DNA of 64,000 nt from Neoceratodus forsteri (lineage: Eukaryota > Chordata > Ceratodontiformes > Ceratodontidae). Below are positions 45,519 to 56,884 of this stretch, piece after piece (position 1 is the stretch's first letter; every line of letters starts with the position of its first letter). The notes beneath the pieces are model-generated. The model was not told where the DNA came from and searched no databases. It saw only the letters and a list, made by a program, of their open reading frames with translations. The stretch lies in contig CM028129.1 in the NCBI GenBank assembly GCA_016271365.2, positions 1,003,979,501 to 1,004,043,500 on the forward strand, written 5' to 3'. The translations under genes and the position numbers were made by a program.

Positions 45519-45817
45519 ATTGCTGTTGTCCTACTCCAAAGTGTAAAACAATATGATGTGGGGAAGGGTACAAAATATTTCCCTTACACATTCAACAAAT
45601 GGTCCATTGCTGCTTCATGCCAGCTGAGTAAATGCTAGGGTCTAACAATTAGCCACTGGCTAAAATGCACTCAGTGTTTTAGTCACTTGTGACTGGAATT
45701 AGCCACTCTTCAAACACGGTCTGATGCTGTTTTCCTGTCTCTGTGAACCAAACATCCTGGAGTTCTCCACAGTTTGGTGCCAGCACTGGACTGACAAATA
45801 TCATGTCCTCAAGGGAC
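45519..45817. other. No feature seen
   Basis: Nothing recognisable apart from short low-complexity runs. Confidence 0.4.
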
Positions 45818-46030
45818 TGGCAGTATAGCATAGAGGTCAGAGCAAGGAGCTGTGAAAGAGCTTGATACATCCAGCAGACCTGGGTTTGATTCCCACAACC
45901 TCCACCTGCATACTGTGTGACTCTGAGCAAGTCATTTAACCATCCCAGTGCTCCTGGGTCACCCTGACAACAAGCAGTTGTGCCACAGTGGGCCTTACCC
46001 GGTTACCAAAAAACAGAATAGAATAAAGGT
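45818..46030 (+). mobile_element. MIR/CORE-like SINE
   Basis: A-box-like tagcatagaggtcagagc (about 45830), B-box gggtttgattccc (about 45890), then ctgtgtgactctgagcaagtcatttaacc, a close match to the conserved CORE domain of MIR-type SINEs. The 3' end is cagtgggccttacccggttacc with an A-rich tail. Non-coding. Confidence 0.75.
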
Positions 46031-46444
46031 GCAGTGAGTGAACTTGCATTGTCTAGCAGGCTTTGCTTGTGAGTTTTGTGAAGATAAAAAATAGATCCTG
46101 AAATGTGGGTTCAGATGTTTGTTTCTAACTGGTTGGTGGTGATTCCCTGGGTTTTTGTTTCACATAAGCAGACCTGCTATTTAGTAGTAAAAGATTTGAG
46201 TTTCATACAGGAGTACACTGACATCATTAGGGCAACAGAGCCCTGTGTACAAGGTGGTCCTGTTTCAGGTTACAGTTTGACTAGTGAATACTAATCGCAT
46301 ATTGCAGATTTATACAGTGTGAGTCTAAATATTCACAAATAATATTGGCAAAAGAACACACAGAGTTATGTGTTTTACATATTTCTAATGAATATGCTTA
46401 CACACACACACACACACTTACTTTTGCTTCTTTGTAGCAGACTT
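46031..46444. repeat. AC microsatellite in otherwise unassigned DNA
   Basis: A (CA)n tract of about ten units at 46400-46418. Nothing else is recognised. Confidence 0.6.
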
Positions 46445-46655
46445 GATGTAGGCTTGTGTCAACCTAAAGGTCAGAACAATGAGCTTGGTAGACAGACCTA
46501 GGTTTGAATCCCACAACCTCGACTTGCAAACTGTGTGGCCCTGAGCTGGTCACGTAACCTCAATATAGTTCCAGAATGCACCTGGAAATTGAATTCAGCT
46601 CAGTGTGCCTTTCTGGCTAAAAATGATAAAATAAAAAATAAATAAAATAAAACAT
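46445..46655 (+). mobile_element. MIR/CORE-like SINE, second copy
   Basis: Same family as the element at 45818: caacctaaaggtcagaac, then aggtttgaatcccacaacctcgacttg (B-box region), ctgtgtggccctgagctggtcacgtaacc (CORE) and ctcagtgtgcctttctggc near the 3' end, with an A-rich tail. It is more decayed in the middle. Confidence 0.7.
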
Positions 46656-48160
46656 GTTAAAACTTTTATTTGGGTGTAGGGGCTCTGCCAGTTGAATAGC
46701 CCACAGTTTATAGTCTTGTTCCTCAGTTACTTGTGTGCCAGCAGGAATATTGTTCTTTTATTCCTTAATAAAGTTGTACTGGACTTGAAGTTTTGCCTTA
46801 CATATGACTATGAGTCCAAAACCAATACCAGAATCAAACTAGGGTGATTTGTTAGAACCTACCCGGTTTTGCCCACTCTGCCCCTATTGCTTCTGATTTG
46901 AACATTATAGGGCTGGATCTTCAAGGTTCACTGTTGAGTGTATGTGGGGGTCCACAGCTGCAGACCTTTCCTGGTAAATGCTTTAGCAGTGTTGAAACAG
47001 ATTTTACATTTAGTGGAACCCATCATCACCTTTTTCATTTTCTGTATGTTCCTGTGTATAAACAGTACTTGCAGTGTCTTGTAGGCATAAATGATTAGCC
47101 AACAAATTATTCATCTGATTCTTTCTATTGCAATATATTTAGCCAGGATAGACTAGCTGAGATCTCATTTCCTGCTTTTTATCCACTTTTATAGCTGTAT
47201 AGACTAAAGCACCAAAATGTTATCAGGCTTGCTCAGGGCCAGACCATCAGAAAGTGTTCAAGATGATGATGATGGCCAACATGGTATATGATTTCTTTAA
47301 ATTTCTTTTTGTGGCCACACTCCCTTTTTTCCTGGGTACTTCAACCCGTAACCTCAATTATTGGTGCAAGTGTTGATGTACCTTGTCCTGCAATGGAGGG
47401 GAGGGGCAGGCATCCAACTGCCTCTGTAATGCTTCATGGCCAGCTGGTGGGGGAATGTGATGCTGTGGCTTTCCAAAAGAGAGCAGCTCATTTCTGTGCC
47501 ATGCCCAGCCCCTGTCAGCCTTGAGGCATTGGGATGGAATCTGTTCTTGGGCCTGTTGCCCACATGGCACATGGAACATGTTATTTATTTATTTAAACTT
47601 TGGGTAACTAGGAAAGGCACACTGAGCCAGGACTCATTTCCAGGTGCAACCCAGGAGCAGGGTATGATATGAACAATGCAATAGGTGAATGACATATACA
47701 CATACACATTGACTGCCAGCTGACCCAAATATTATATCTTTATTTCCTTTTTTATAATTACTATTTTCTTTATGTTTTTCCTTTGTCTCCCCATCCACCA
47801 CCTGGATGCTCAAGTCCTACCTCAGCTCTGTGCTTCCCAGGGCTGTGGGATGGTGGCTGAGTGACTGACTTCAGAGTCAATGTCAAAGCTGCTGCATGGA
47901 TGGCTGACAAGAGGTGTGTGACTATAGGGCAGCCTTCTTGAAACTTAACACCCTGCTTCTTCAACATGCTCGATTCCCAGTAGGCCTGCAGAAATGTATT
48001 GGGAGATGGTTTGTCCCCTGATATATTTCAGGAAGGCAGTTTCTTTTCTTTTTTTTTTTTTTTGTAAACATTATATATATTGAGTTGTTTTAGAATAATT
48101 AGCAGGAATTACCAGAGTCGCTCAGAGAACCAGATGCCTGTGACGCATACTAACCCAGAA
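46656..48160. repeat. Unassigned DNA with a MIR/CORE-like 3' piece
   Basis: A minus-strand fragment at 47588-47670 (ctcctgggttgcacctggaaatgagtcc...ctcagtgtgcctttcc, read in reverse) is the 3' half of the same SINE. No other element is placed. Short open frames are random. Confidence 0.45.
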
Positions 48161-48163
48161 AAT

Positions 48164-48414
48164 GCAAAAGTCATGACACATCTACTCCCATTCGAAAAGA
48201 CAGTTAAGTGACACAGTCTTGTTCTTTTTTTCTTAATTTATTGTAAATACCAGACTTCCACGAACATATTTAGCAGTTCAGGGCAGGGTTTTTCTGCCCT
48301 GAACTGCTGAATTTGTTTGTGGAAGTCTGGTATTTACAATAAATCAAGAAAAAAGTACAAGTCTGTGTCATTTAACTGTCTTTTCAAATGGGAGTAGGTG
48401 AGCCATGACTTTTG
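48164..48414. repeat. Foldback hairpin, about 120-bp arms
   Basis: The left arm gcaaaagtcatga...cagttaagtgacacagtcttg...accagacttcc...agttcagggcagg is reversed in the right arm, with a short loop at 48285-48295. Similarity is high over about 120 bp. No target duplication is obvious. Non-coding. Confidence 0.75.
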
Positions 48415-48998
48415 CCTTTTCTTGTTTTAGAATAAATTGTACAGAAGATAATAAATTGTAATACAGTATAGGAATGATATTCAAGTAGCATCTTTAAACT
48501 TCAAATTATGCTTCAACCTTTTTCTTTCATTAAAGGTATAGATCACATGTGGTGCTGAGGAGATTTTCATTTTCATTTCATTGTTTATTTTTTATACTTG
48601 AAAGCAAGATGAGCACACGTATCCTTTTTCACAAGCATCAAGTGTGCAAAAAAACATTTAAATAGACAAGACATAATACAACAATATACATAACAGACCA
48701 TCCAATAAATAATTAAGAATTGCAGGTGCAGTCATTGCAGGAATCCAACCATAATTTAAGCTGAGATTTAAAAATGCAAATAGTGTTGCAATTCAGTAGG
48801 TCACTTGGAATAGAATTAAAAAAATTGGGAGCATGATATAATAAAGATTTTTGACCATATGCTTTTTTACACAGTGGGAATTGGAAGACATATCTACTCA
48901 GAGATCTAGTTATACTGTAAGTGAAGCAGGACTTCTGGGAAATAATTTATTAAAGAAAGAAGGAAGAAAATCTTTGGTTACTTTAAATAAGAGAGAGC

Positions 48999-49387
48999 CT
49001 CGAGAGTCAGAAGACTGGGGAGGAGTAGGATTGAGCATCTGGAGGACCGCACTCCTACTGTGGGGGGAAGTGGAGTTTAGTGTCCCACACAAGACGGGTC
49101 CTTGGCGGAGGCTGGGAGTTCCACAGCGGTTGGTGCCTGTACATTCGGGGGCAGACACGGGTTGTCATTGCATGTCCCCATGGGATTACAGCCTCCAAAA
49201 TATGCCAGCCCCGCTAATGAGCCGGCTCCATTGCCATCCCCTCTGGCCACCAGAGAGCTCACCTATCGATGGCCCCACTCGGGAGGGGGCAAGCCTGAGT
49301 ATGAGGGGGTGGCTACCAGAGCCTGGTGAGCCTGTCTGGGCTTGGGGTGCTGGCACAGAAAAAAAATCAATGATAAAAAAAAAACAT
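48999..49387 (+). mobile_element. tRNA-derived SINE, copy 4 (5' truncated)
   Basis: The body (gaggagtaggattgagcatctggagg) matches the other copies, but the tRNA-like head is missing. It ends in an A-tract (49376-49387). The flanks ATAAGAGAGAGC (left) and ATAAGAGGCAGC (right) look like a target duplication. It is inserted in L2 copy 2. The 203-codon frame across it is an artefact. Confidence 0.72.
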
Positions 49388-52351
49388 AAGAGGCAGCGTA
49401 AACTAACCTTGACCCTTTTTCTTAAGCAGGGACAGACAGATGCCTTATACAATAAACAGTGATGGGTCCTTTGTGGGAAATCTGTCATGAACCTCAGAGA
49501 ACTATTGTATGTTGAATTTAATTTAGAGAATATCCTTTCACTGGTGGCAGTATAGATTGCTAAACCATAGTCAAGCAACCCAAAAATAAAACTATGCGTT
49601 AATATCCTTTTTGAATCGTCAGTCAAAAACTGCTTGATCCTAAACATGCAACCCAGCCTGTGATGCAGGACTTTAATGTTGGTAATATAAGTCTCAAAAG
49701 TGAGGCCTGAGTCCAGGGTAATACCTAGATATTAAAAATTATCGACTAGGTCGATAGTTTCACACTGAATATCAAGCAAAGGGGCCACTAAATCCCTTTT
49801 CTCTTTTGAACTAGAAAAACTCATACATTTTGGTTTTTTAGTATTTATCATTTTTTGTTTTATGACAACTGTAATTGAAAAAAAGAAAATAATTTTGAAC
49901 CACGCTGACTGTATCCTGATAAATATTACTGGAACTAAAAAGTAACAGCATCATCAGCATACGAAACAATAGATATTTGTTTTGCATGCATCAGAGGCTG
50001 AGTTGAGGTATAGGGAAAAAATCAGGGGCCCAAGGATGGAACTCTGGGGTACCCCGCAAACAATGACTCTACAATCAGATTTTAGTCCATGGATTTCGGT
50101 AATATGATTCCTATTTTCCAGATAATTAGCAAACCATTTTATAACCATTTCTGAGAAATTAAATCTTGATAAGGAGCTAATAAACAGCTCATGATCAACG
50201 AGATTGAAGACCTTGGTGAGATCCACAAACACAGCCGCCACAGAGTCACCTTTATCAAGAGAACTCTGTATGCAGCTGGAGAACCCCACCAAGTCCATCT
50301 CTGTGCTATATTTAGCTTTAAACCCATGCTGACAAGGGAGAGAGGACCACGACCATCAAGAAAACCAGTGGACTGATTAAAGATGATCCTCTCTAAAACC
50401 TTACACAGAGGTGACAATAAAGAAATGGGTCTGAAATTTGCCACTTCAGTTTTTTCTCCATTCTTAAAAATTGGTTTAATAATGGCAGTCTTCCAAAGAT
50501 TAGGAAAGGTACTCGAACATAGAGCATGACTAAATTTAAGAGATATTGGATAAGCCAAGGAATCAATTCCTAATTTGAAGGAATCTAAAATCGATTCCAT
50601 CAAATCCTAATGAAGGCCTAGGGTTATTTTTTAATATAAGAGCCTTTATATCCATAGGTGAAATAGTTTGGAAATTAAACTGTGGAAAAGAGTAATTTCT
50701 TTCAACCTAGGGATCATGACAAGGGCAAGTACTAGAAAAATTTGTTCAAAATCTACCAAGGTCACCAAAATAAGAATTAAACATGTTGGCTACCTTGAAA
50801 GGATCAGAAATAACATTACTCCCATCCTGTAATTTAAAGGATTAATCACTTCTATTTCAACCCACCAAATTATTCAGAACCTCCCAAGTCTTACGTGGAT
50901 TTTGAGAATATTTAGATTGTTCCAATATGAAATACTGTCTTTTAGATTTATGTATTTCAGCTTTACATTAATTCCTGGGCCTTTTATATTTCATTAAACT
51001 AACTGGAGCATGTTTCTTTTTATAATGGGTCCAAGATCTGTCCCTTAATTTCAAAAGATCCTTATTAATCCATTTTTTCTTATTGGCCCTGATGCACATT
51101 TTCTTTTTGGGTGCCAATTTATCATTTATCGGATTGATTAATTCTGAAAAGGTGGTAAGTAAATTATTTACATCATTGATTGAATCCAGAACAGACCAAT
51201 CAATCTTGCTAAAAGCACTATTCATCTCTTCTTGGTTGATTCTTTTAATGTTTCAAGTTTCTATTAACACTGGGGGACTTTTTGTCTTCCTACCTAGTGG
51301 ACCACTCAGACTGGACTGGACTATGGTCTCTGATGGAATCTGATAAAACCCAAGAAAAAACAGTATTACTCAGACGGGTGACCACAATCCAGTCCAGTAG
51401 GGACCCTTTGCATGACCTATAATTAAGACTGCTTTGGTCCTGAATTAACTGTTGGATCCCAAGTTCTGTGAATAGTTCCTTAATTTCCATGTTAGAATCC
51501 TGAACCCAATCACAATTAAAATCCCCCATTAGGATCCATTCCCATTTGGAGGGGAAACTTGACTTAAACCTAGTAATCAACTCCAAACATTGTTTAATCA
51601 ACCCAGGGGGATATATATTGCACTAATCAACAAATGCTTCTCGCTACCTAAAATAAGATTTATAGAGATAAATTTACACCCTGTCCTGTCCCCTATATAT
51701 TCTATATGCAATGAATTATATGTTGACTTGACATAAATCAGTGTCCCCCCACCTCTCTTTCCTGACTTGTTTTGTCTATATAAGTTATGCTCTTACAGAG
51801 AGACTTGGGAGTCTGGGATTTTACCGTTCAACCAGGTTTTCAATAAAGTGATCACATCAAAATCATGGAGTGCAGTCCAGGCCTCAAATAAGGACCATTT
51901 TGGTTGTAAACTCTGGATATTCAGATGTACAATATTTATATTGGAAGACCATGAAATGTTCAGATTATTAGATGACAAACTTTGATAGCTAACAGGTTCT
52001 GATAACAAAGAAGGACCTGGATGGGGATGAACAGATCCTGACATTAATAATAACATAATTGCCAAACTCCTAGTCATGGATTTTTGATAATAGTTTTTTA
52101 ACTCCAACAGAGGAAAAGAAGGGTTTTAAACCTATGATATGAAAACATACATGGTCCCAGGTAGGAAATGGAGGGGGTCCATTTAATGTCAGAGTAATCA
52201 ATGACCCTGGTAGGGACTGATAAACAGGGATAGAAAAAACATCCAGACTACAATAATTATTGGGCAAATCAAATGTGGAATCAGTATTAAAAATCAACTC
52301 AGGAGGATTAAGAAGAGTAAAAAAACTCACAATTACTACATAAAATAGCAT
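49388..52351 (-). pseudogene. L2 copy 2 ORF with damaged catalytic sites
   Basis: Endonuclease: NIVHLNIQSL keeps the Asn, but the position of the catalytic Glu is Lys (LLKTWLN), while LMGDFNCDW and IRDHSPV keep the Asp-Asn and Asp-His pairs. RT: LTKVFNLVDH has Asn in place of the catalytic Asp and Val for Ala; GVPQSSILGPL has one Gly lost; YADD is present in a shifted frame near 49945-49960. The C terminus (DDSKRILTHSFIFGLLDYG) follows. Cleavage and synthesis would both be lost. Confidence 0.78.
52012..52107 (-). other. Hydrophobic leader plus partly degraded 2A-like motif
   Basis: At 52107-52012: MELKNYYQKSMTRSLAIML then LLMSGSVHPHPGP, ending at the Pro (52014-52012). Compared with NPGP the Asn has become His and the Asp is Ser, but HPGP and the LLMSG context remain. 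It precedes NIVHLNIQSL of the endonuclease, like the other two L2 copies. Confidence 0.65.
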
Positions 52352-53107
52352 TTTTCAGATAATCTCTAATCTGAGATTATAGTACAAACTGTCAGAGAAT
52401 TGGGGGAAGGAAACAAGTGGGAATAGTTGCTGTGTCACTGACAAGATCAGTGCGATCTGTCTGAGACTGTGAGTGTACTGTACAGTTCTCTCTCTCTCGG
52501 CACTAGCAGTTGCCAAAAGGTAAAAAATATATACAAAATACACAGTACAGTACTGTGCACTGTCAATATGTTAACTGTCAGTGAAGCGGGCAGAGAAGCG
52601 TACAGTGGAATCATAGTGATGTGACTGACAAGTAATAATGAGAAGTAAAATCAGATTAATTTAATGACAATTACAGTACAGTATGAACTGAATTAGGAAT
52701 TTGGGGCCATTTATAAACTGAAAGCCAGTAACTACTGCACTGCAAATGCATTTGAAAATGCACTGGATGAACATTGGATGGGAGCTGAAAGGAACTACTA
52801 CTGCAGTGCAAATGCATATAAAAATGCATTGCATGAACATTGGGAGGGGGTTGAAGGGAATTAACAGTGGCTGAAAGTACATTGCATGTGAGTTGATGGT
52901 TGGCTGAAAAAGAGTTTGCATTTTAAGCATTTAGAATTGCCACTGCATTGTCAGCAAAAAAAAAAAAAAAGGAAAGAGCAGTGAGCTGGAAGTACACGTT
53001 AAGATAACTTGTACTGTATTTCAAAAAAACACAAATAGATGTAAAATTGGATAATTTTACTTAGATATCCTTGGGGAAGTGTTCAGGGAAAAATTAGAAC
53101 AAGAAAA

Positions 53108-53110
<3 letters not shown>
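52352..53110. repeat. Two-copy 66-bp repeat, otherwise unassigned
   Basis: The units at 52735 and 52801 share ctgcAgtgcaaatgcat...aaaatgcattgGatgaacattgg. An A-tract lies at 52957-52972. No gene or transposon end is seen. Confidence 0.55.
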
Positions 53111-53112
<2 letters not shown>

Positions 53113-53167
<55 letters not shown>

Positions 53168-53205
53168 TATATATAGATATATATACACACACACACACAA
53201 ATAAA
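53113..53205. repeat. (AT)n(AC)n microsatellite
   Basis: (AT)19 at 53113-53150, then (AC)n, a TA-rich centre and another (AC)n to 53200. The open frames over it (rich in Tyr/Ile/Val) are spurious. Confidence 0.95.
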
Positions 53206-54179
53206 CATAATTGCATGTACCCCAATAATGCAAAGCATCATGGGAAACATTGTAAAAAACCAAAACAAGGCGCTGCGTCAGCACGTGGTCTAAAAGCAAA
53301 ACAAAAAGGTTATATTAAATGCTCGCTGAAAATAGAAAATAGATGGGATAAATGGGAAACATATGCAAATCTCCATGAGAGAATTTGGACTAGCACAACT
53401 TTAAGCAGAATTGTAGTGCAAAGTCAGACTGGAGCACCAGGAAAAATGATGGTGCTATATTCTTGAAGCATAAATGAAAAAAAGTAAAAAACACCCATTT
53501 ATATGGACTGAAAAGAATAGCACAAAAAACGTATATTGTGCCGAAATATCTTTATTTAACAGGCACTAGTGGCACAGCAACCAACCACAGTATCTGCTGG
53601 AGATCAGTAGAAAGAACCTTACATTTCACCTAGTGAACTACTGGGCTTCCTCAGAGTAATCAAATAGCTAACAGTATATTACTTAAATACACCTTGTATA
53701 AGGTTATGTGATTTAAAAATAGAGAGTTGGAACAATCAGCCTATTTCATTTACGTATAACAACATTTAATTAAAAACTGCAAAAGTCCACTTAGCTCAAA
53801 TACTAAAAACTCATTACAAAGTACCATTAAACAAGGAGCCCCTATAATGTTAATTATTGTAGGTACTTCATAGCAAATACATGCAATAGTGCTAAAATCT
53901 GACATCAAAAAGAGGTCTAAAAAGATTTAAAGACATATAGAAAAGCAATTTAAATGTTACAAAAGCTATATAGTACTTAGAACACAGATGTTTACAAAAT
54001 CTCAACAAACTGGAGACATAAGTAGTTTCAGCATAACAGTCAAAAAAAGACCAAAACTCAGTGGTGGTGACCAAACAGAAAAAATCAAATAATGCATCAG
54101 GTAGACCCAAAACTAAGTTAACATCTAAATCTGTTTAAAAAAGCAGATAATTCTATATTATCATTTAAACCTAAATTTT

Positions 54180-54520
54180 TTCTGGCACCTAGTTCAAAAA
54201 TCCAATAACTTTCACATTGTCCTATAAGTTTCTTGATGTCACCACCTCTGGGTCCGGTCTTAACCAACTCTAACCCCACAAAGTGTAGAGTATGCTCACC
54301 TGATGGGTTAGAAGAAAGGTGTTTAACTATAGCATAGCTAAAATCCTTCTTTTATACAGCATGTATATGTTCAGTTATTCTTATTTTGAATAATCTAGTG
54401 GTCCTACCAATATAGTAAGCTCCACAAGCACACTGTAGCATATAGACTACCCCACAGCTGCTGCATGTAATCAAATCCTTGATCTCTATATTTTGCCTGT
54501 AACTGGGTGTCTAATAAATT
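54180..54520 (-). pseudogene. GIY-YIG endonuclease domain of the Penelope-like element
   Basis: In the 3' part the minus frame reads CSSCGVVYMLQCACGAYYIGRTTRLFKIRITEH in short blocks: VVY and YYIG are the GIY-YIG core, and the CxxC...CxC cluster precedes it. A stop follows after HIHAV, and the trace continues in the next frame (KLIGQCESYWIFELG). It would nick target DNA. Confidence 0.75.
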
Positions 54521-54639
54521 TTCAAGTGTGAATGTATTTACAATATGCACATTTACCACACTTTATACGTGCCAATAGGTAGGGGTGCTACAACAGTTTG
54601 TTCCAAAGATTCTGGTCCTGAAATAAAATTTTTGACCAT

Positions 54640-55870
54640 CATGTCTTTGGTATACCTTTAATTACATGCTGTGGATGACAACTCTGCACAGCCAACAGTG
54701 TGTTTTGATCTTTTTTTTTGTTATATATGTCAGACAAAATATTTCCCCTACTATCCGTATATAGAGTCGCATCTAAAAAATGAATGCTGTCTTCCCCTAT
54801 AGTCAATTTAAACTTTAAAGCTGGATCCTTATTAATAAAATCTGTAACATTTCTAAGTTCTTCAGTACTGCCTTTCCAAATTAACAGTACATCGTCAATG
54901 AAGAGTCTCCACAAATCAAGATGGTGCAAAACAAGGATTTGTGGAGATGCTCCTGATGTACTTTTCTTCCCACCTCGCCAAATACAAATACGCAAAGCTA
55001 GGTGCAAATGTGGCACCCATTGCAGTTCCCTGTCTTTGGAGATAATAGTGCCACAGAAAACAAGCATATTAAATGTCAGAATGATCTGAGCCAAATCCAA
55101 TAAATGTTCAGTAGGTGGATTAGAAGGATCAGCTCTCATGTCTAAATAATACCGAAGGGCTTCTAATCCATCATCATGGGGGTTGGAGGTATAAAGGGAC
55201 TGCACATCAAATGTTGCAAACTGCCAATCACTTTCCATTTCTATATTGTTGACTGTATCTAAAATATCTGTTGTGTCCCTAATGTATGATGGAACACTTT
55301 GAACCAGAGGCTTTAAGAATGCATCGACATATCTAGAGATGGGTTCTGATAACCAACCCAGACCCAAGATTATAGGGTGCCCTGGGGGTTTCTTTTCATC
55401 TTTGTGTATTTTTTGGTAACACATACATTGTAGGAACTACTGGTGTTTGCATTGTCAGAAATCTCTTCTCAGTTTCCTTTAACCAACCTACAGAAACAGC
55501 CCAATTTAGATATTTGTTGATGCGCTTCTTAAACACTCTTGTAATATTACCAGTAAGATTACGATAAAAATTACAGTCACCCAGCTGATCCAAAATCTGT
55601 TTCATACATGTTGCTGTCCATAACTACAGTTGCACCCCCTTGTCAGCTTTTTTTATGACAATAGAACTATCCCTTCTCAGATCGTTAAGTGCAGTTCTTT
55701 CATCAAATGTAATATTAAAAGGTACTTTCCTTATGTTCTTATATTGCAAATCCAATTTCATCAGCTCCTGTTCACATAGCTTTAAAAATGTGGCAACTGT
55801 TGGTCCATGTTGTAGACAAAATGCTGATTTAGTCTTAAAATCACTTCTTTCTCTCCCCCCCCCCCGTTAA
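54640..55870 (-). pseudogene. Penelope-like reverse transcriptase
   Basis: N-terminal part (55870-55600, broken): IRK..PFNITFDERTALNDL then IVIKKADKG, a Penelope hallmark. Main frame 55424-54639: PISRYVDAFLKPLVQSVPSYI, TFDVQSLYTSNPHDDGLEALRYYLD with the catalytic Asp, and LFIDDVLLIWKG (the IDD active site), then HFLDATLYTD. A shift at about 55400 and one near 55000 (LHLALRICIW) separate blocks. It primes at nicked DNA or telomeric ends in this family. Confidence 0.85.
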
Positions 55871-56214
55871 AAGTTTATAAAAATTATAGAGTCATAATTC
55901 TGGCTAAATAAGTGTGTGCATATTGTGCTAATAAAATACACAAATGTATTAATGAGGGTTGTTTTTATATATGATAGAATGTACATAAGTAAGAGTTAAA
56001 CGTAGAAGCGCTATAAAAGTGGATATACAGATTAAATAAGAATCAATATGTTTAGAGTAAGCTGTAATAAGTAGATCCTTAAAACAATAAAAAAAATGTG
56101 GATATGTGGGCCATTAGTGGGCTCTTTTGTGCTACTGGTATTGGTTTTAATAATTGTTTTTTTTTTTTTCGCACAATTGGGATGTCATTAATTAAATCAT
56201 TCACTTTAATTGTA

Positions 56215-56480
56215 GTATATGCTGCACGGACACTTTATTAGAATGTAAGCCCTGTAAAAGGGGTGAGAGATGAATGGTGGGCTAACCTCTGATGAAGCTC
56301 CATGCAGAGGGACCGAATATTAAGGTTTGGTAGCCATTGATTGCTATCACTGACTATGTTGTGCATAGCAGGATTTTAACCTGATTTTTGTATCCTGACT
56401 TTTTCCTACACAATGTCTGCTTGCTGCATATTTTGCAAGTAAACGTTTTTGAATTTCTGCGGATGGAACGTGGTGCAAGA
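56215..56480 (+). repeat. Possible second Penelope-like 3' end, opposite orientation
   Basis: gggctaacctctgatgaagctccatgcagagggaccgaatat on the plus strand has the pattern of a Penelope-like 3' end and lies upstream of the first element, on the other strand. No RT is attached. Confidence 0.4.
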
Positions 56481-56825
56481 TATTAAAAGTTTTTAAGATA
56501 AAAAGAGAAAAAGCTTTCTTCTGGTTCCATTATTTGGTGTGCACTATATGACTAGAACAAAGAAAAGACATAGTGCTTTTTCTGTAGAAAAATGTTTTAA
56601 TTTAGTCTACAACTGGTGCATCTTTGTAGAGATGCAGGTACTTTGTGGTTAATGGTGGCTCAACTTGTTGAATTTAGACTCAAAGTGGAGCACCCAGACT
56701 GTTGTTGTTTTGGCTATTGAATAAATGTAAATATTTTCACTGTGGTGACGTCATCACTGTGGTTATTCCACTGCAGTGAGAATAACACATTATCACACTC
56801 ATTTATTCCTCACCCCTATTGTATA

Positions 56826-56884
56826 ACTAGAGAGATAGATATATAGATAGATAGATATAATTTTGGGATCACACACACACACAT
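56826..56884. repeat. (TAGA)n and (CA)n microsatellite
   Basis: AGAT units at 56832-56860 and a (CA)n tract at about 56871-56884. Confidence 0.9.

Larger units (their letters stand above)
48563..52351 (-). mobile_element. L2-type LINE (copy 2), decayed
   Basis: Minus-strand L2 with leader, endonuclease, RT and C terminus, a 3' tail at 48563-48590 with (ATGAAA)-like repeats, and a tRNA-derived SINE at 48999-49387. Stops and shifts are spread along it. Start: ATG at 52351 may begin an extended leader frame before the motif at 52012. Confidence 0.82.
53520..55870 (-). mobile_element. Penelope-like element with GIY-YIG endonuclease
   Basis: RT, then GIY-YIG domain, and a 3' region (53520-53650, read on minus: tgaggaagcccagtagttcactaggtgaaatg) typical of Penelope-like element ends. 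These elements are known from fish, amphibians and some reptiles. Only some frame interruptions occur. The 5' end probably lies near 55870 in a C-rich stretch. Confidence 0.82.

Noticed and set aside
45818..45905. Functional tRNA gene
   Set aside because: A- and B-boxes are present but no cloverleaf acceptor stem is apparent; it continues into a CORE-SINE body.
48851..49462. 203-codon plus-strand open frame
   Set aside because: It crosses the SINE and the antisense of L2 copy 2.
53083..53299. Tyr/Ile/Val-rich open frames
   Set aside because: Translations of the (AT)n(AC)n microsatellite.
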